Translations under genes and position numbers: made by a program | Assembly (NCBI GenBank): GCA_044224495.1 | Contig: JBGAKG010000009.1 | Coordinates: 186,001 to 250,000 of the forward strand | Direction of reading: 5' to 3' | Origin: JBGAKG01 sp044224495 | Lineage (GTDB): Bacteria > Myxococcota_A > Polyangia > Polyangiales > Polyangiaceae | DNA length: 64,000 bases | In this document: positions 42,496 to 49,377 of the stretch, in pieces | Layout: the number at the start of each line of letters is the position of its first letter | Numbering within the stretch: the stretch's first letter is position 1 | Notes under the pieces: generated by a model | Told to the model about the DNA's origin: nothing | The model's input: the letters and a program-made list of their open reading frames with translations, nothing else | Database searches by the model: none

Positions 42496-44019
42496 GTGTC
42501 TCGACTCGACCCCCTCATCGACGCGCTGAAGAAGACCGACTCGGACGAGGTGAAGCTCGTCGTCGGCGAGAAGATCCACGTCGTCAAAGCCGGGCGCCGC
42601 CAGGACATCGGCCGCGAGCCGCTCCAAGCGCCGAGCTTGCAGGCGGTCGCCTCGGAGCTGCTGCGCCCCGACGAGATCCTCGCCGTCCGGACCGCCCCGC
42701 GAACGGTTCGGGCCGATCGCGGAGGCGAGCCGTACGACGTGCACTTCCAAGCGGTGGGAACCGCGCTCTCGATGACGATCCGGCGGGCGACGAAGCCCGC
42801 GATGTCGGCCGTGACGAAGGAGGAGCCGAAGGGCGCGTTCGCGAGCGTTCCGCCGCCGCCGCCCCCGCCGCCGCAGCCGGCGCCGGTGGCCGTCGCGACC
42901 GGCGGAGCGCCGAACAAGCGCTTCGTCCAAGGCGGCAAGAACGCGATCGACGAGATCCTGCACGACATGATGGGGCGCCAGGCGTCCGACCTGCACCTCT
43001 CGTCCGGCAGCAGTCCGGTCATGCGCGTGCACGGCGAGATGCACTTCGTCCGCGAGCGCACGCCGCTCTCGTCGGACGACATCCTGCGTCTGCTCGAGCC
43101 GATCTTCAGCGAGAAGGCACGCGAGGACTTCAAGGAGAAGCGCGACGCCGACTTCGCGTACGAGGTCCCGGGGCTCGCGCGCTTCCGCGTCAACGCGTTC
43201 GAGGACCGCAACGGCGTGGGCGCGGTGCTCCGCCAGATCCCGATCGACATCATCCCGGCCGAGAAGCTCGGGCTGCCGCAAGCGGTGCTCGACCTGTGCT
43301 TCCTCACGAAGGGCCTCGTCGTCGTCACCGGTCCGACCGGCTCGGGAAAGTCGACCACGCTCGCCGGCATGGTCGACTTCATCAACAAGAACCGCAGCGA
43401 CCACATCATCACGATCGAGGACCCGGTCGAGTTCGTTCACAAGAACATCAAGTGCCTCGTGAACCAGCGCGAGGTCGGGCAGCACACGAAGAGCTTCAAG
43501 AACGCCCTCCGCGCGGCGCTCCGCGAGGACCCGGACATCGTGCTCGTCGGCGAGATGCGCGACCTCGAGACGATCGCCATCGCGATCGAGACGGCGGAGA
43601 CCGGGCACTTGGTGTTCGGCACGCTCCACACGACGACGGCCATCTCCACCGTCGACCGCATCATCGACCAGTTCCCCACCGATCAGCAGGAGCAGATCCG
43701 CGTCATGCTCAGCGAGTCGCTCAAGGGCGTCGTCGCGCAGGTGCTCTGCAAGAAGATCGGGGGAGGGCGCGTCGCGGCGATGGAGATCCTGCTCGGCAAC
43801 TCGGCGATCGCGAGCCTCGTGCGCGAGGGGAAGACGTTCCAGATCCCCTCCATCATGCAGACGTCGAAGGGCGCCGGCATGGTGACGATGAACGACTCGC
43901 TCCTCACGCTCGTGCAGAAGAAGCTCGTCGAGCCGAAGGAAGCGTGGATGAAGGCAGTCGACAAGAACGGCCTCCTCGCGATGTTCAAGAACGCGGGCAT
44001 TCCAGCGCCGAATGCGTGA
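42496..44019 (+). CDS. PilT/PilU-like twitching-motility ATPase with extended N-terminus
   Basis: Cytoplasmic hexameric retraction motor of type IVa pili, 507 residues against about 350-380 for PilT. Residues about 145-507 are the PilT core: ASDLHLSSGSSPVMRVHGEM, FRVNAFEDRNGVGAVLRQIP, Walker A GPTGSGKSTT, Asp box TIEDPVEF, Walker B DIVLVGEMRDLET and His box GHLVFGTLHT. Residues 1-105 look like a degenerate copy of the PilT N-domain (DSDEVKLVVGEKIHVVKAGRRQDI), joined by a Pro-rich linker (nine consecutive Pro). GTG start with AAGGGAG 7 nt upstream. Confidence 0.88.
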   Translation: MSRLDPLIDALKKTDSDEVKLVVGEKIHVVKAGRRQDIGREPLQAPSLQAVASELLRPDEILAVRTAPRTVRADRGGEPYDVHFQAVGTALSMTIRRATKPAMSAVTKEEPKGAFASVPPPPPPPPQPAPVAVATGGAPNKRFVQGGKNAIDEILHDMMGRQASDLHLSSGSSPVMRVHGEMHFVRERTPLSSDDILRLLEPIFSEKAREDFKEKRDADFAYEVPGLARFRVNAFEDRNGVGAVLRQIPIDIIPAEKLGLPQAVLDLCFLTKGLVVVTGPTGSGKSTTLAGMVDFINKNRSDHIITIEDPVEFVHKNIKCLVNQREVGQHTKSFKNALRAALREDPDIVLVGEMRDLETIAIAIETAETGHLVFGTLHTTTAISTVDRIIDQFPTDQQEQIRVMLSESLKGVVAQVLCKKIGGGRVAAMEILLGNSAIASLVREGKTFQIPSIMQTSKGAGMVTMNDSLLTLVQKKLVEPKEAWMKAVDKNGLLAMFKNAGIPAPNA

Positions 44020-44025
44020 TAGCGT
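44020..44025 (+). promoter_or_regulatory. -10-like hexamer TAGCGT before the zinc-ribbon gene array
   Basis: TAGCGT ends 6 nt before the ATG at 44032, just past the PilT-like stop, so the small-gene/radical SAM operon may have its own leaderless promoter. Confidence 0.42.
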
Positions 44026-44031
44026 CGGAGC

Positions 44032-44415
44032 ATGAGCCTTCGCTCCTGCTCCGCCTGCCACCGCCACGTCCGGGATGGCGCGACGACCTGTCCCTTCTGC
44101 GCGGCGCCGTTCGTCCCCAGCCCGTCGGCGCTGCCCGGGGCGGCCCCGCTCGTGCGGCGGGCGCGCGCGGCGTTCCTCGTCGGGAGCTTGAGCGCGGGCG
44201 TGCTCGGCCTCGCTGCGTGCGAGAAGGAGTCGGGCCCGCCGCCGCAGGTCGCGCCCCAACCGACGGCGGATCCCATCCCGCCCCAAGCGCCGCCGCAGCC
44301 GGCGCCCACCGCGACGACGCCTCCGACCGCGAGCGCGACCACGCCGCCCGTCACGCCGCCCACGGCGACGGCCGTCTCGATGTATGGCGCGCCGCCGCCG
44401 CCGATGAAGAAGTGA
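44032..44415 (+). CDS. Zinc-ribbon/lipobox tail protein 1 of the radical SAM array (candidate precursor)
   Basis: The 127-residue product has three parts. Residues 1-25 are a zinc ribbon (SCSACHRHVRDGATTCPFC; Cys6, 9, 20, 23). After an Arg-rich stretch (VRRARA) a hydrophobic segment at about 45-62 ends at a canonical lipobox LAAC (Cys63). The tail of 64 residues is Pro/Thr/Ala-rich and ends SMYGAPPPPMKK; its only tyrosine (Tyr118) is in YGAP. The zinc ribbon should be cytoplasmic and the tail exported. The architecture is shared by the next five genes and by the one after the radical SAM gene. Function unknown; substrate of the radical SAM enzyme is inference. Confidence 0.78.
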   Translation: MSLRSCSACHRHVRDGATTCPFCAAPFVPSPSALPGAAPLVRRARAAFLVGSLSAGVLGLAACEKESGPPPQVAPQPTADPIPPQAPPQPAPTATTPPTASATTPPVTPPTATAVSMYGAPPPPMKK

Positions 44416-44434
44416 CGCACCCCGGGGAGGCCCC

Positions 44435-44677
44435 ATGCACGCATGCGCGGAATGTCGTCGTCTGATTCGTGAGACCGAAGGGGGCTGCCCGTTCTGCCGC
44501 GCCCGCGCGAGCGCGGGGCCGGCGCGGATCGGCGCGGTGACGATCGCCGTCGCGATCGCCGCTTCGGTCGCGACCACCGCCTGCTACGGCGGTCCGTCGA
44601 AGCACGACCGTCAGTACACGGCGCCGCCTCCGGAGCCGGCGCCGTCCGGCTCGGTCGCACCCGCACCCGAAAAATGA
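44435..44677 (+). CDS. Zinc-ribbon tail protein 2 of the radical SAM array (candidate precursor)
   Basis: Shortest complete member, 80 residues. Zinc ribbon at 4-21 (CAECRRLIRETEGGCPFC), hydrophobic segment 33-49, then Cys50 in a relaxed lipobox (TTAC) directly followed by YGGP (51-54). A second motif, YTAP, lies at 61-64; these are the only tyrosines. The tail is Pro/Ser-rich and ends APAPEK. GGGAGG lies 6 nt before the ATG, and the stop overlaps the next start (ATGA), so translation is coupled. Confidence 0.75.
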   Translation: MHACAECRRLIRETEGGCPFCRARASAGPARIGAVTIAVAIAASVATTACYGGPSKHDRQYTAPPPEPAPSGSVAPAPEK

Positions 44678-45087
44678 GCCTCGCGTCGTGTTCTGCGTGC
44701 AAGCGTCTCGTCCGCGAGCGCGAGGCGACGTGCCCGTTCTGCAAGGCGCCGCGCGCGCCCGCGCGCGAAGACGGCGCTCGTACCAAAATGGGACGATTGT
44801 CCCGAAGCGCGCTCCTCGTGTCGGCAGCGGTCGTGCTCGGGAACCCCGTCGACTCGTGCAAGCGCATCCTGGGGTTCACTCCGGCGGCGGAGGCTGCGTA
44901 CGGCGGGCCGCCTCCTCCGCTCGCCGTCTACGGCGGGCCGCCGCCGATGCCGACCGTTCTGCCCCCGACGCTCGATGCAGGGGCCGAGGATGGCGCCGCC
45001 CCCACTACACCCGACGCGGGCCCGCGTCCGAGCTTCGGCTTGGAGGCGTCCAGGCCTCGTGCGAAGCTCTTCCGTGGAGGGTCTTGA
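44674..45087 (+). CDS. Zinc-ribbon tail protein 3 of the radical SAM array (candidate precursor)
   Basis: The 137-residue member has a zinc ribbon at 6-23 (CSACKRLVREREATCPFC), a basic stretch (RTKMGRLSR) and a hydrophobic segment at about 45-56. Cys62 follows in VDSC, which fits the lipobox poorly, so lipidation is doubtful. The tail carries two YGGP motifs (76-79 and 86-89), its only tyrosines, each followed by Pro-Pro. The end is Ala/Pro/Arg-rich (SRPRAKLFRGGS) without the motif. The stop overlaps the next start by one base (TGATG). Confidence 0.75.
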   Translation: MSLASCSACKRLVREREATCPFCKAPRAPAREDGARTKMGRLSRSALLVSAAVVLGNPVDSCKRILGFTPAAEAAYGGPPPPLAVYGGPPPMPTVLPPTLDAGAEDGAAPTTPDAGPRPSFGLEASRPRAKLFRGGS

Positions 45088-45458
45088 TGAAGCTTACTTC
45101 GTGCTCCTCGTGTCGGCGTCTGGTGCGCAGCAGCGACGCCGCGTGCCCTTTCTGCAAGGCGGCGATCTCCCACGACGATGCCGCGGGCCGGATGAGCCCT
45201 CGCTTGCGGCGCGGCCTCATGCTCGCCGGCGCGGCCGCGATCACGGTCGGCTGCGGGTCGACGCAGGCGCTCTACGGTGCGCCGGTCCCGCCCGAGGACG
45301 CATCGACCGACGCGGCGAAAGATGCGGCGCCCGATGGTCCGATCGCCGCGTACGGCGGTCCCCCGGTCGACTCCGGCGTCGATGCAGCCAAGGACGCAGG
45401 CTCGGACGGGCCGATCGCGGCCTACGGCGGTCCCCCGCTCGATGGGGGGAAGGACTGA
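45087..45458 (+). CDS. Zinc-ribbon tail protein 4 of the radical SAM array (candidate precursor)
   Basis: The 123-residue member has a zinc ribbon at 6-23 (CSSCRRLVRSSDAACPFC), basic RLRRG, and a hydrophobic segment ending at Cys56 (TVGC, relaxed lipobox). The tail contains three motifs, YGAP (63-66), YGGP (89-92) and YGGP (113-116). The last two sit in an internal duplication of the form DAAKDA..DGPIAAYGGPP-x-D. There are no other tyrosines. The protein ends LDGGKD. Its stop overlaps the next start by one base (TGATG). Confidence 0.77.
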   Translation: MKLTSCSSCRRLVRSSDAACPFCKAAISHDDAAGRMSPRLRRGLMLAGAAAITVGCGSTQALYGAPVPPEDASTDAAKDAAPDGPIAAYGGPPVDSGVDAAKDAGSDGPIAAYGGPPLDGGKD

Positions 45459-45799
45459 TGCGCCTCACGCCCTGCACCGCTTGTACCCGTTTGGTACGAC
45501 GCGCGGATGCCGAGTGCCCGTTCTGCGGCTCGGCGGTCGTTCACCCGCCGGCGGTGGCTCCGATCCCGCGGCGGCTCCACCGGGCCGCGCTGCTCGGCGC
45601 TGCGACCGTCGTCGCCGCGTGCGGCTCGGCCCAGCCCGCCTACGGCGCCCCGCTCTACGGCGGCGTCTTCGTGGACTCGGGGACCGACGCGGGCGATGCG
45701 GGCCCGGCGGACGCCGCAACCGATGCCCCGGCAGACGCGGGTCCCGACGCGGTGATGGGTGCCTATGGCTTGCCGCCGATGGATTCGGGTAAAGACTAG
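45458..45799 (+). CDS. Zinc-ribbon tail protein 5 of the radical SAM array (candidate precursor)
   Basis: The 113-residue member has a zinc ribbon at 6-23 (CTACTRLVRRADAECPFC), an Arg/His-rich stretch and a hydrophobic segment ending in canonical VAAC (Cys55). Motifs are YGAP (62-65), YGGV (67-70) and YGLP (103-106), the only tyrosines. The Asp/Ala-rich middle (TDAGDAGPADAATDAPADAG) is like ordinary myxobacterial lipoprotein linkers. It ends MDSGKD, close to the end of member 4, and shares YGGVFVDSG with member 6. Confidence 0.77.
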   Translation: MRLTPCTACTRLVRRADAECPFCGSAVVHPPAVAPIPRRLHRAALLGAATVVAACGSAQPAYGAPLYGGVFVDSGTDAGDAGPADAATDAPADAGPDAVMGAYGLPPMDSGKD

Positions 45800-45808
45800 G
45801 AGGAACCC

Positions 45809-46210
45809 ATGCTTCAGCCTTGCAGCTCGTGCGGTCGTTTGGTTCGGCACGTCGATGTCGCGTGTCCCTTCTGCCACGTCGCGATGACGGCGCCGGCGTC
45901 GCTCCCCGTCGTTCGCGGTCGCCTCGGGCGCGCGGCGCGGCTCGCGGCAGTCGCCGCGCTGAGCGTCGCGTGCGGTGGTACGACGGAGCCGGCCCCGAAC
46001 GACGGCGGGGGGACCGACTCCTCGACGAAGGACGCTTCGAAGGACGCGGTCGACGAGATCCCGATCGGTCCGGCCTACGGTGGCGTCTTCGTCGACTCCG
46101 GGAGCGATGCGGACGCCGCGGCCGATGCTCCGGCGGACGTGAAGCAAGACGTCCCGATCCTGCCGCCCTACGGCCAGGCGCCGCTGCCGCCGGAAGACTG
46201 GATCGTCTGA
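45809..46210 (+). CDS. Zinc-ribbon tail protein 6 of the radical SAM array (candidate precursor)
   Basis: The 133-residue member has a zinc ribbon at 5-22 (CSSCGRLVRHVDVACPFC), basic RGRLGRAAR, and a hydrophobic segment ending at Cys55 (SVAC). The tail is Asp/Lys/Ala-rich with YGGV (90-93) and a C-terminal YGQA (121-124), then PLPPEDWIV. The only tyrosines are in these motifs. AGGAGG lies 5 nt before the ATG. The radical SAM gene starts one base after its stop, so the two are tightly linked. Confidence 0.77.
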   Translation: MLQPCSSCGRLVRHVDVACPFCHVAMTAPASLPVVRGRLGRAARLAAVAALSVACGGTTEPAPNDGGGTDSSTKDASKDAVDEIPIGPAYGGVFVDSGSDADAAADAPADVKQDVPILPPYGQAPLPPEDWIV

Positions 46211-46211
46211 G

Positions 46212-47498
46212 ATGTCGTCCGCGCTCGGCCCCCGGCCGCGCTCCCTCCCGATCGCGCCGACGGCGCTCCCCTCGAAGAAGGTGCGCCTTCCGCTCGCGGA
46301 CGAGGTGCGTCCGCAAGACGCCGTGCGCCCGATCTACGCGGTCTGGGAGATCACGCTCGCGTGCGACCTCGCGTGCCGCCATTGCGGCTCGCGCGCAGGG
46401 CGCGAGCGGCCGGACGAGCTGACGACCGCGGAGTGCCTCGACCTCGTGAACCAAATGGCGGACCTCGGCACGCTCGAGGTCACGCTGATCGGCGGCGAGG
46501 CGTACCTGCGCGACGACTGGACGGACATCGTGCGCGAGGTGCGGCGCCGCGGGATGCAGTGCACCAACACGACCGGCGGGCGCGGCTTCACGATGGAGCG
46601 CGCGAAGGCGGCGAAGGAAGCGGGCATCCAGAGCATCAGCGTCTCGATCGACGGGCTCCGCGACTCGCACGACGCGCTGCGCGGCGTGAAGGGGAGCTTC
46701 GACGCGGCGCTCCAGGCGATGGAGAACGCGCGCGCGGTCGGCATCCCGGTCGCGGCGAACACGCAGGTGAACCGAGCGAACCTGCACGAGATCCCGGAGG
46801 TCTTCGAGCTGCTCGCCGCGCGCAAGATCCATGGCTGGCAGGTCCAGCTCACGACGGCGATGGGACGGGCAGGGGACGAGCCGGAGATGCTGCTCGAGCC
46901 GTACATGGTGCTCGAGGTGATGCCGATGCTCGCGAAGCTGAAGCTCCGCGCCGACGAGGCGAAGGTCCGGCTCTTCCCGGGGAACAACATCGGTTACTAC
47001 GGCCCGTACGAGACGCACTTCCGCGGGCACTGGCCGGGCGGTCATCGCGGCTCCTGCGGCGCCGGGCGGGCCGTGCTCGGGATCGAAGCGAACGGCGACA
47101 TCAAGGGCTGCCCGTCGCTGCCGACGTCGGACTACGTGGGCGGCAACGTGCGCGAGCAGTCGCTGAAGGACATCTGGGAGCGCAGCAAGGAGCTCCGCTT
47201 CACGCGCGACATGACGGTGGAGGACCTGAGTGGCTTCTGCCGGACCTGCTACTACGCCGAAGAGTGCAAGGGCGGCTGCAACTGGACGACGCACGTCGCG
47301 TTCGGCAAGGCGGGGGACAACCCGTGGTGCCACCACCGTGCGCTGGAGCTGCTCGAGAAGGGGGAGCGCGAGCGCATCGTGAAGGTGAAGGAAGCGCCGG
47401 GGCTGCCGTTCGACTACTCTGTCTTCGAGATCGTGCGGGAGGCGTTTCCGGAGGAGGAGCTCGCGCGGTACCAGGAGCTGGCTCGGTACGTTCCCTAG
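46212..47498 (+). CDS. Radical SAM/SPASM peptide-modifying enzyme
   Basis: Radical SAM enzyme of 428 residues. The [4Fe-4S]-SAM site is CDLACRHC (Cys51, 55, 58), preceded by strand YAVWEITLA; LIGGEAYLR and SVSIDGL are the SAM-binding strands. The C-terminal SPASM domain has all seven cysteines: Cys282-x12-G-x4-Cys300, then CRTCYYAEECKGGC (343, 346, 352, 356) and Cys373, enough for two auxiliary Fe-S clusters. This pattern is typical of peptide and protein maturases (anSME, PqqE, sactisynthases). No RiPP-recognition element or B12-binding domain is seen. It follows member 6 by one base; the neighbouring tail proteins are the obvious substrate candidates. Confidence 0.92.
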   Translation: MSSALGPRPRSLPIAPTALPSKKVRLPLADEVRPQDAVRPIYAVWEITLACDLACRHCGSRAGRERPDELTTAECLDLVNQMADLGTLEVTLIGGEAYLRDDWTDIVREVRRRGMQCTNTTGGRGFTMERAKAAKEAGIQSISVSIDGLRDSHDALRGVKGSFDAALQAMENARAVGIPVAANTQVNRANLHEIPEVFELLAARKIHGWQVQLTTAMGRAGDEPEMLLEPYMVLEVMPMLAKLKLRADEAKVRLFPGNNIGYYGPYETHFRGHWPGGHRGSCGAGRAVLGIEANGDIKGCPSLPTSDYVGGNVREQSLKDIWERSKELRFTRDMTVEDLSGFCRTCYYAEECKGGCNWTTHVAFGKAGDNPWCHHRALELLEKGERERIVKVKEAPGLPFDYSVFEIVREAFPEEELARYQELARYVP

Positions 47499-47614
47499 AG
47501 AGAAAAAGACGAACAGGGAACACGGAACGGGATTGGGAATGCGGAACCTTTGAGAATGGGAACGGAAGGGGAGCGCGGAGCGCGCGTTGTCGTTCTCGCT
47601 GCCAGCCTTCTCGG
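47499..47614. repeat. GGGAA/GGAAC-rich purine tract after the radical SAM gene
   Basis: The stretch 47512-47570 consists of degenerate GGGAAC/GGAAT-type units (gaacagggaacacggaac and so on). The complementary pyrimidine-type repeat recurs at 48134-48195, so the two tracts flank the last zinc-ribbon genes in opposite orientation. No gene is seen. Confidence 0.5.
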
Positions 47615-47782
47615 GTGCTTCCCTGCATCGCTTGCCGTCGCCTCGTTCGCGAAGACGTGTGTCCGTTTTGCGGCGGCTCGCGAGGTGAAGCTCCGGCGAC
47701 CCGCGCGCCCCGTCGATTGCGCGCGGCGTGGCTCGCGATGACGGCGGCTGACGGATCGACGCTCCGCGGCCATGAGCTTCCG
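47615..47782 (+). pseudogene. Truncated zinc-ribbon member, in frame with the following gene
   Basis: From a GTG the frame reads MLPCIACRRLVREDVCPFC, a complete zinc ribbon of the array type, then an Arg-rich stretch and the beginning of a hydrophobic segment (RRLRAAWLAMTAA). It breaks off into DGSTLRGHELP without a Cys or any Y-G-x-P tail. There is no stop before the ATG of the next member, so it may be a decayed copy or an N-terminal extension that gives the next protein two zinc ribbons. No good ribosome-binding site is visible. Confidence 0.55.
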
Positions 47783-48121
47783 ATGACCCTCTTTTCGTGC
47801 GCGACGTGCGGTCGGTCGGTCTCCGATCGGGATTGCCCATTCTGCGTGCCCAAGCCCGGCACGAGGCTTCTCCGCGCCGGCTACGCCGTGGTGGCGGCCG
47901 TCTCGGTCAGCGGGTGCGGGGCGACCGCCTGCGCGTACACCGGTCCCATCGAGGATCCGCCGCTGAAAGACGAACCGGACACCTCGGTCCCGCAGTTGGA
48001 GTTGGACGGCAGCGTCCCCGAAGCGAGCACCGACGCCGATCCGTCCGACGCAGCTGACGCAGCTGACGCAGCTGACGCAGCTGACGCAGCTGACGCACTG
48101 GACGCGTCCGACGCCGGCTAA
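47783..48121 (+). CDS. Zinc-ribbon tail protein 7, downstream member of the radical SAM array
   Basis: The 112-residue member has a zinc ribbon at 6-21 (CATCGRSVSDRDCPFC), a hydrophobic segment about 30-44 and a canonical lipobox VSGC (Cys45). YTGP is at 52-55, its only tail tyrosine. The end is Asp/Ser/Ala-rich with a (DAA)n run from a 9-bp tandem repeat. ATG 47783 gives the array-type N-terminus; the upstream frame is open and could be fused (see the truncated member). It is separated from the radical SAM gene by about 280 bp. Confidence 0.72.
   Translation: MTLFSCATCGRSVSDRDCPFCVPKPGTRLLRAGYAVVAAVSVSGCGATACAYTGPIEDPPLKDEPDTSVPQLELDGSVPEASTDADPSDAADAADAADAADAADALDASDAG
48047..48091. repeat. 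9-bp tandem repeat GACGCAGCT x5 inside tail protein 7
   Basis: Five perfect head-to-tail copies encode (Asp-Ala-Ala)5, with a degenerate sixth copy. Length changes would keep the frame and alter only the Asp/Ala tail. Confidence 0.9.
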
Positions 48122-48133
48122 TCACGCCCTCCT

Positions 48134-48195
48134 CCATTCCCGTTCCCGTTCCCGTTCTCTACTCCGGATTACTCCCGTTCCTCCATTCCTCCATT
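48134..48195. repeat. TTCCCG / TTCCTCCAT pyrimidine repeat
   Basis: TTCCCG is repeated three times near 48138-48155, with further CCATTCC/TTCCTCCATT copies after it. It is the opposite-strand counterpart of the purine tract at 47512-47570. It lies in the 126-bp gap before the EI24-like gene. Confidence 0.6.
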
Positions 48196-48247
48196 CGCGT
48201 TTCTTGACGGAACGCTCCCGCGTGCCCAACCTCCCAACCAACCCCCG

Positions 48248-49000
48248 ATGCCGCGCCTCCGCCTCGCCGACGGTTTTCGCGCCTACTTCGGCGGCATCGG
48301 CTTCGTCGTAGGCACCCCCGGCCTCTGGGGCTACGCCGCGGTCCCCGTGGTCGTGCTCGCGGTCCTGGGCACCGCGCTCGGCGCGCTGGGCATCTGGGGC
48401 TCCGCCGCGCTCTCGCACGCGCTCGTCGGTGACGGCGGCACCGCGGCCGAGGTCGGGCGCTGGACCCTCACCGCGCTCCTCGCGATCGTGGCCGTCTTCG
48501 TGGGCTTCCTGATCGCGTTCGCCCTCGCGCAGCCCATCTCGGGCTTCGCCCTGGAGGCGATCTCGCAGCGCCAAGAGGTGCAGCTCGCTGGCGCCGCACC
48601 CACGCCGCCGAAGCTCGCGGACTCCTTTCTCCCGACGCTGAAGGTCACCCTCTTCGGGCTCGTGTGCACGCTCCCCGCCATCGCCGGGCTCACGCTGATC
48701 GGGATCATGTTCCCGCCCGCCGTGTTCGTGACGGTGCCGCTCAAGTTCGTCATCGGCGCGCTCTTCATCGCGTGGGATCTGCTCGACTACCCGCTCGGCA
48801 TCCGGCGCCTCGGCGTCCGCGATCGGCTCCGCTTCATGACGAAGAACTTCGGCGCCGTCTTCGCGTTCGGCATGTCGGCCGGATGCTTCGTGCTGATCCC
48901 GGGGTTCGGGCTCTTGATGCTCCCTTACGGGGTGGCCGGGGCGACGCGACTGGTCGTCTGGGACGACAAGCTCCACGCGCAGGCGCCGCTGCCCGAGTGA
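48248..49000 (+). CDS. EI24/CysZ-like integral membrane protein
   Basis: The 250-residue inner-membrane protein has about five hydrophobic segments (LWGYAAVPVVVLAVLGTALGALG, LTALLAIVAVFVGFLIAFALAQPISGFALEAI, FGLVCTLPAIAGLTLIGIMF and others) and the family-typical LKFVIGALFIAWDLLDYPLGIRRLGVRDRLRFM. This is the EI24/CysZ family, to which the E. coli sulfate permease CysZ belongs. No sulfate-assimilation genes are adjacent, so the substrate is unknown. Confidence 0.8.
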   Translation: MPRLRLADGFRAYFGGIGFVVGTPGLWGYAAVPVVVLAVLGTALGALGIWGSAALSHALVGDGGTAAEVGRWTLTALLAIVAVFVGFLIAFALAQPISGFALEAISQRQEVQLAGAAPTPPKLADSFLPTLKVTLFGLVCTLPAIAGLTLIGIMFPPAVFVTVPLKFVIGALFIAWDLLDYPLGIRRLGVRDRLRFMTKNFGAVFAFGMSAGCFVLIPGFGLLMLPYGVAGATRLVVWDDKLHAQAPLPE

Positions 49001-49022
49001 CGTTCCGGTGGTAGAACGAGGC

Positions 49023-49352
49023 ATGCGCTTCCGCTTGCCTCTCTTTCTCTTCGCCGGCCTCGCCATCGCGGTCGGCTGCAGCACCAGCCTGGACACGTCC
49101 GACTACGACACGACCTGCACGACGGCGAACGACTGCATCACGCTTCCGTTCGGCGACATGTGCGATTGCTCGTGCGATCAGGGCGCGATCAACAAGAGCT
49201 CGGTGAACCAGTACAACGACGACCGCGTGAAGATCGGCGGCTGCAACCGCCTCTGCGGCGCGTGCCCTCCGCTCAAGCCTGCGGTGTGCGTCGCAGGGCA
49301 CTGCGCGGTCGGGAGCGCCACCGCGCCGGTCGACGCCGGCGGCGGCGGCTGA
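49023..49352 (+). CDS. Small Cys-rich lipoprotein
   Basis: The 109-residue product has a signal (MRFRLPLFLFAGLAIAVGC, Cys19) and a body with ten or so cysteines (CTTANDCITLPFGDMCDCSC, CNRLCGACPPLKPAVC), probably disulfide-bonded. It ends in Gly repeats. No function is apparent. ATG 49023 is preferred over a GTG at 49008 because TAGAAC lies 5 nt upstream of it. It is followed by a strong hairpin. Confidence 0.7.
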   Translation: MRFRLPLFLFAGLAIAVGCSTSLDTSDYDTTCTTANDCITLPFGDMCDCSCDQGAINKSSVNQYNDDRVKIGGCNRLCGACPPLKPAVCVAGHCAVGSATAPVDAGGGG

Positions 49353-49354
49353 GC

Positions 49355-49372
49355 GCTCCCCGAACGGGGAGC
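49355..49372. terminator. Bidirectional hairpin between convergent genes
   Basis: GCTCCCC-GAAC-GGGGAGC forms a 7-bp GC-rich stem with a tetraloop, 2 bp after one stop codon and 5 bp before the other converging stop. There is no T-run on either side, so it may act with Rho or as an mRNA 3'-end stabiliser. Confidence 0.6.
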
Positions 49373-49377
49373 TCGGC

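Noticed and set aside
44032..46210. Small zinc-ribbon genes as transposon-borne or toxin-antitoxin genes
   Set aside because: No terminal inverted repeats, transposase or toxin motif; the genes are coupled in one operon and share a lipobox/tail design.
46212..47498. Radical SAM enzyme as a PqqE or haem-d1 (NirJ) protein of a known pathway
   Set aside because: No pqq or nir genes are nearby and no PqqA-like peptide is visible; the neighbours are the zinc-ribbon proteins. Family-level similarity to PqqE-type SPASM enzymes remains.
47615..48121. Tandem repeats and repeated small genes as a CRISPR array
   Set aside because: Repeats are contiguous 9-bp units or whole genes without regular spacers, and there are no cas genes.
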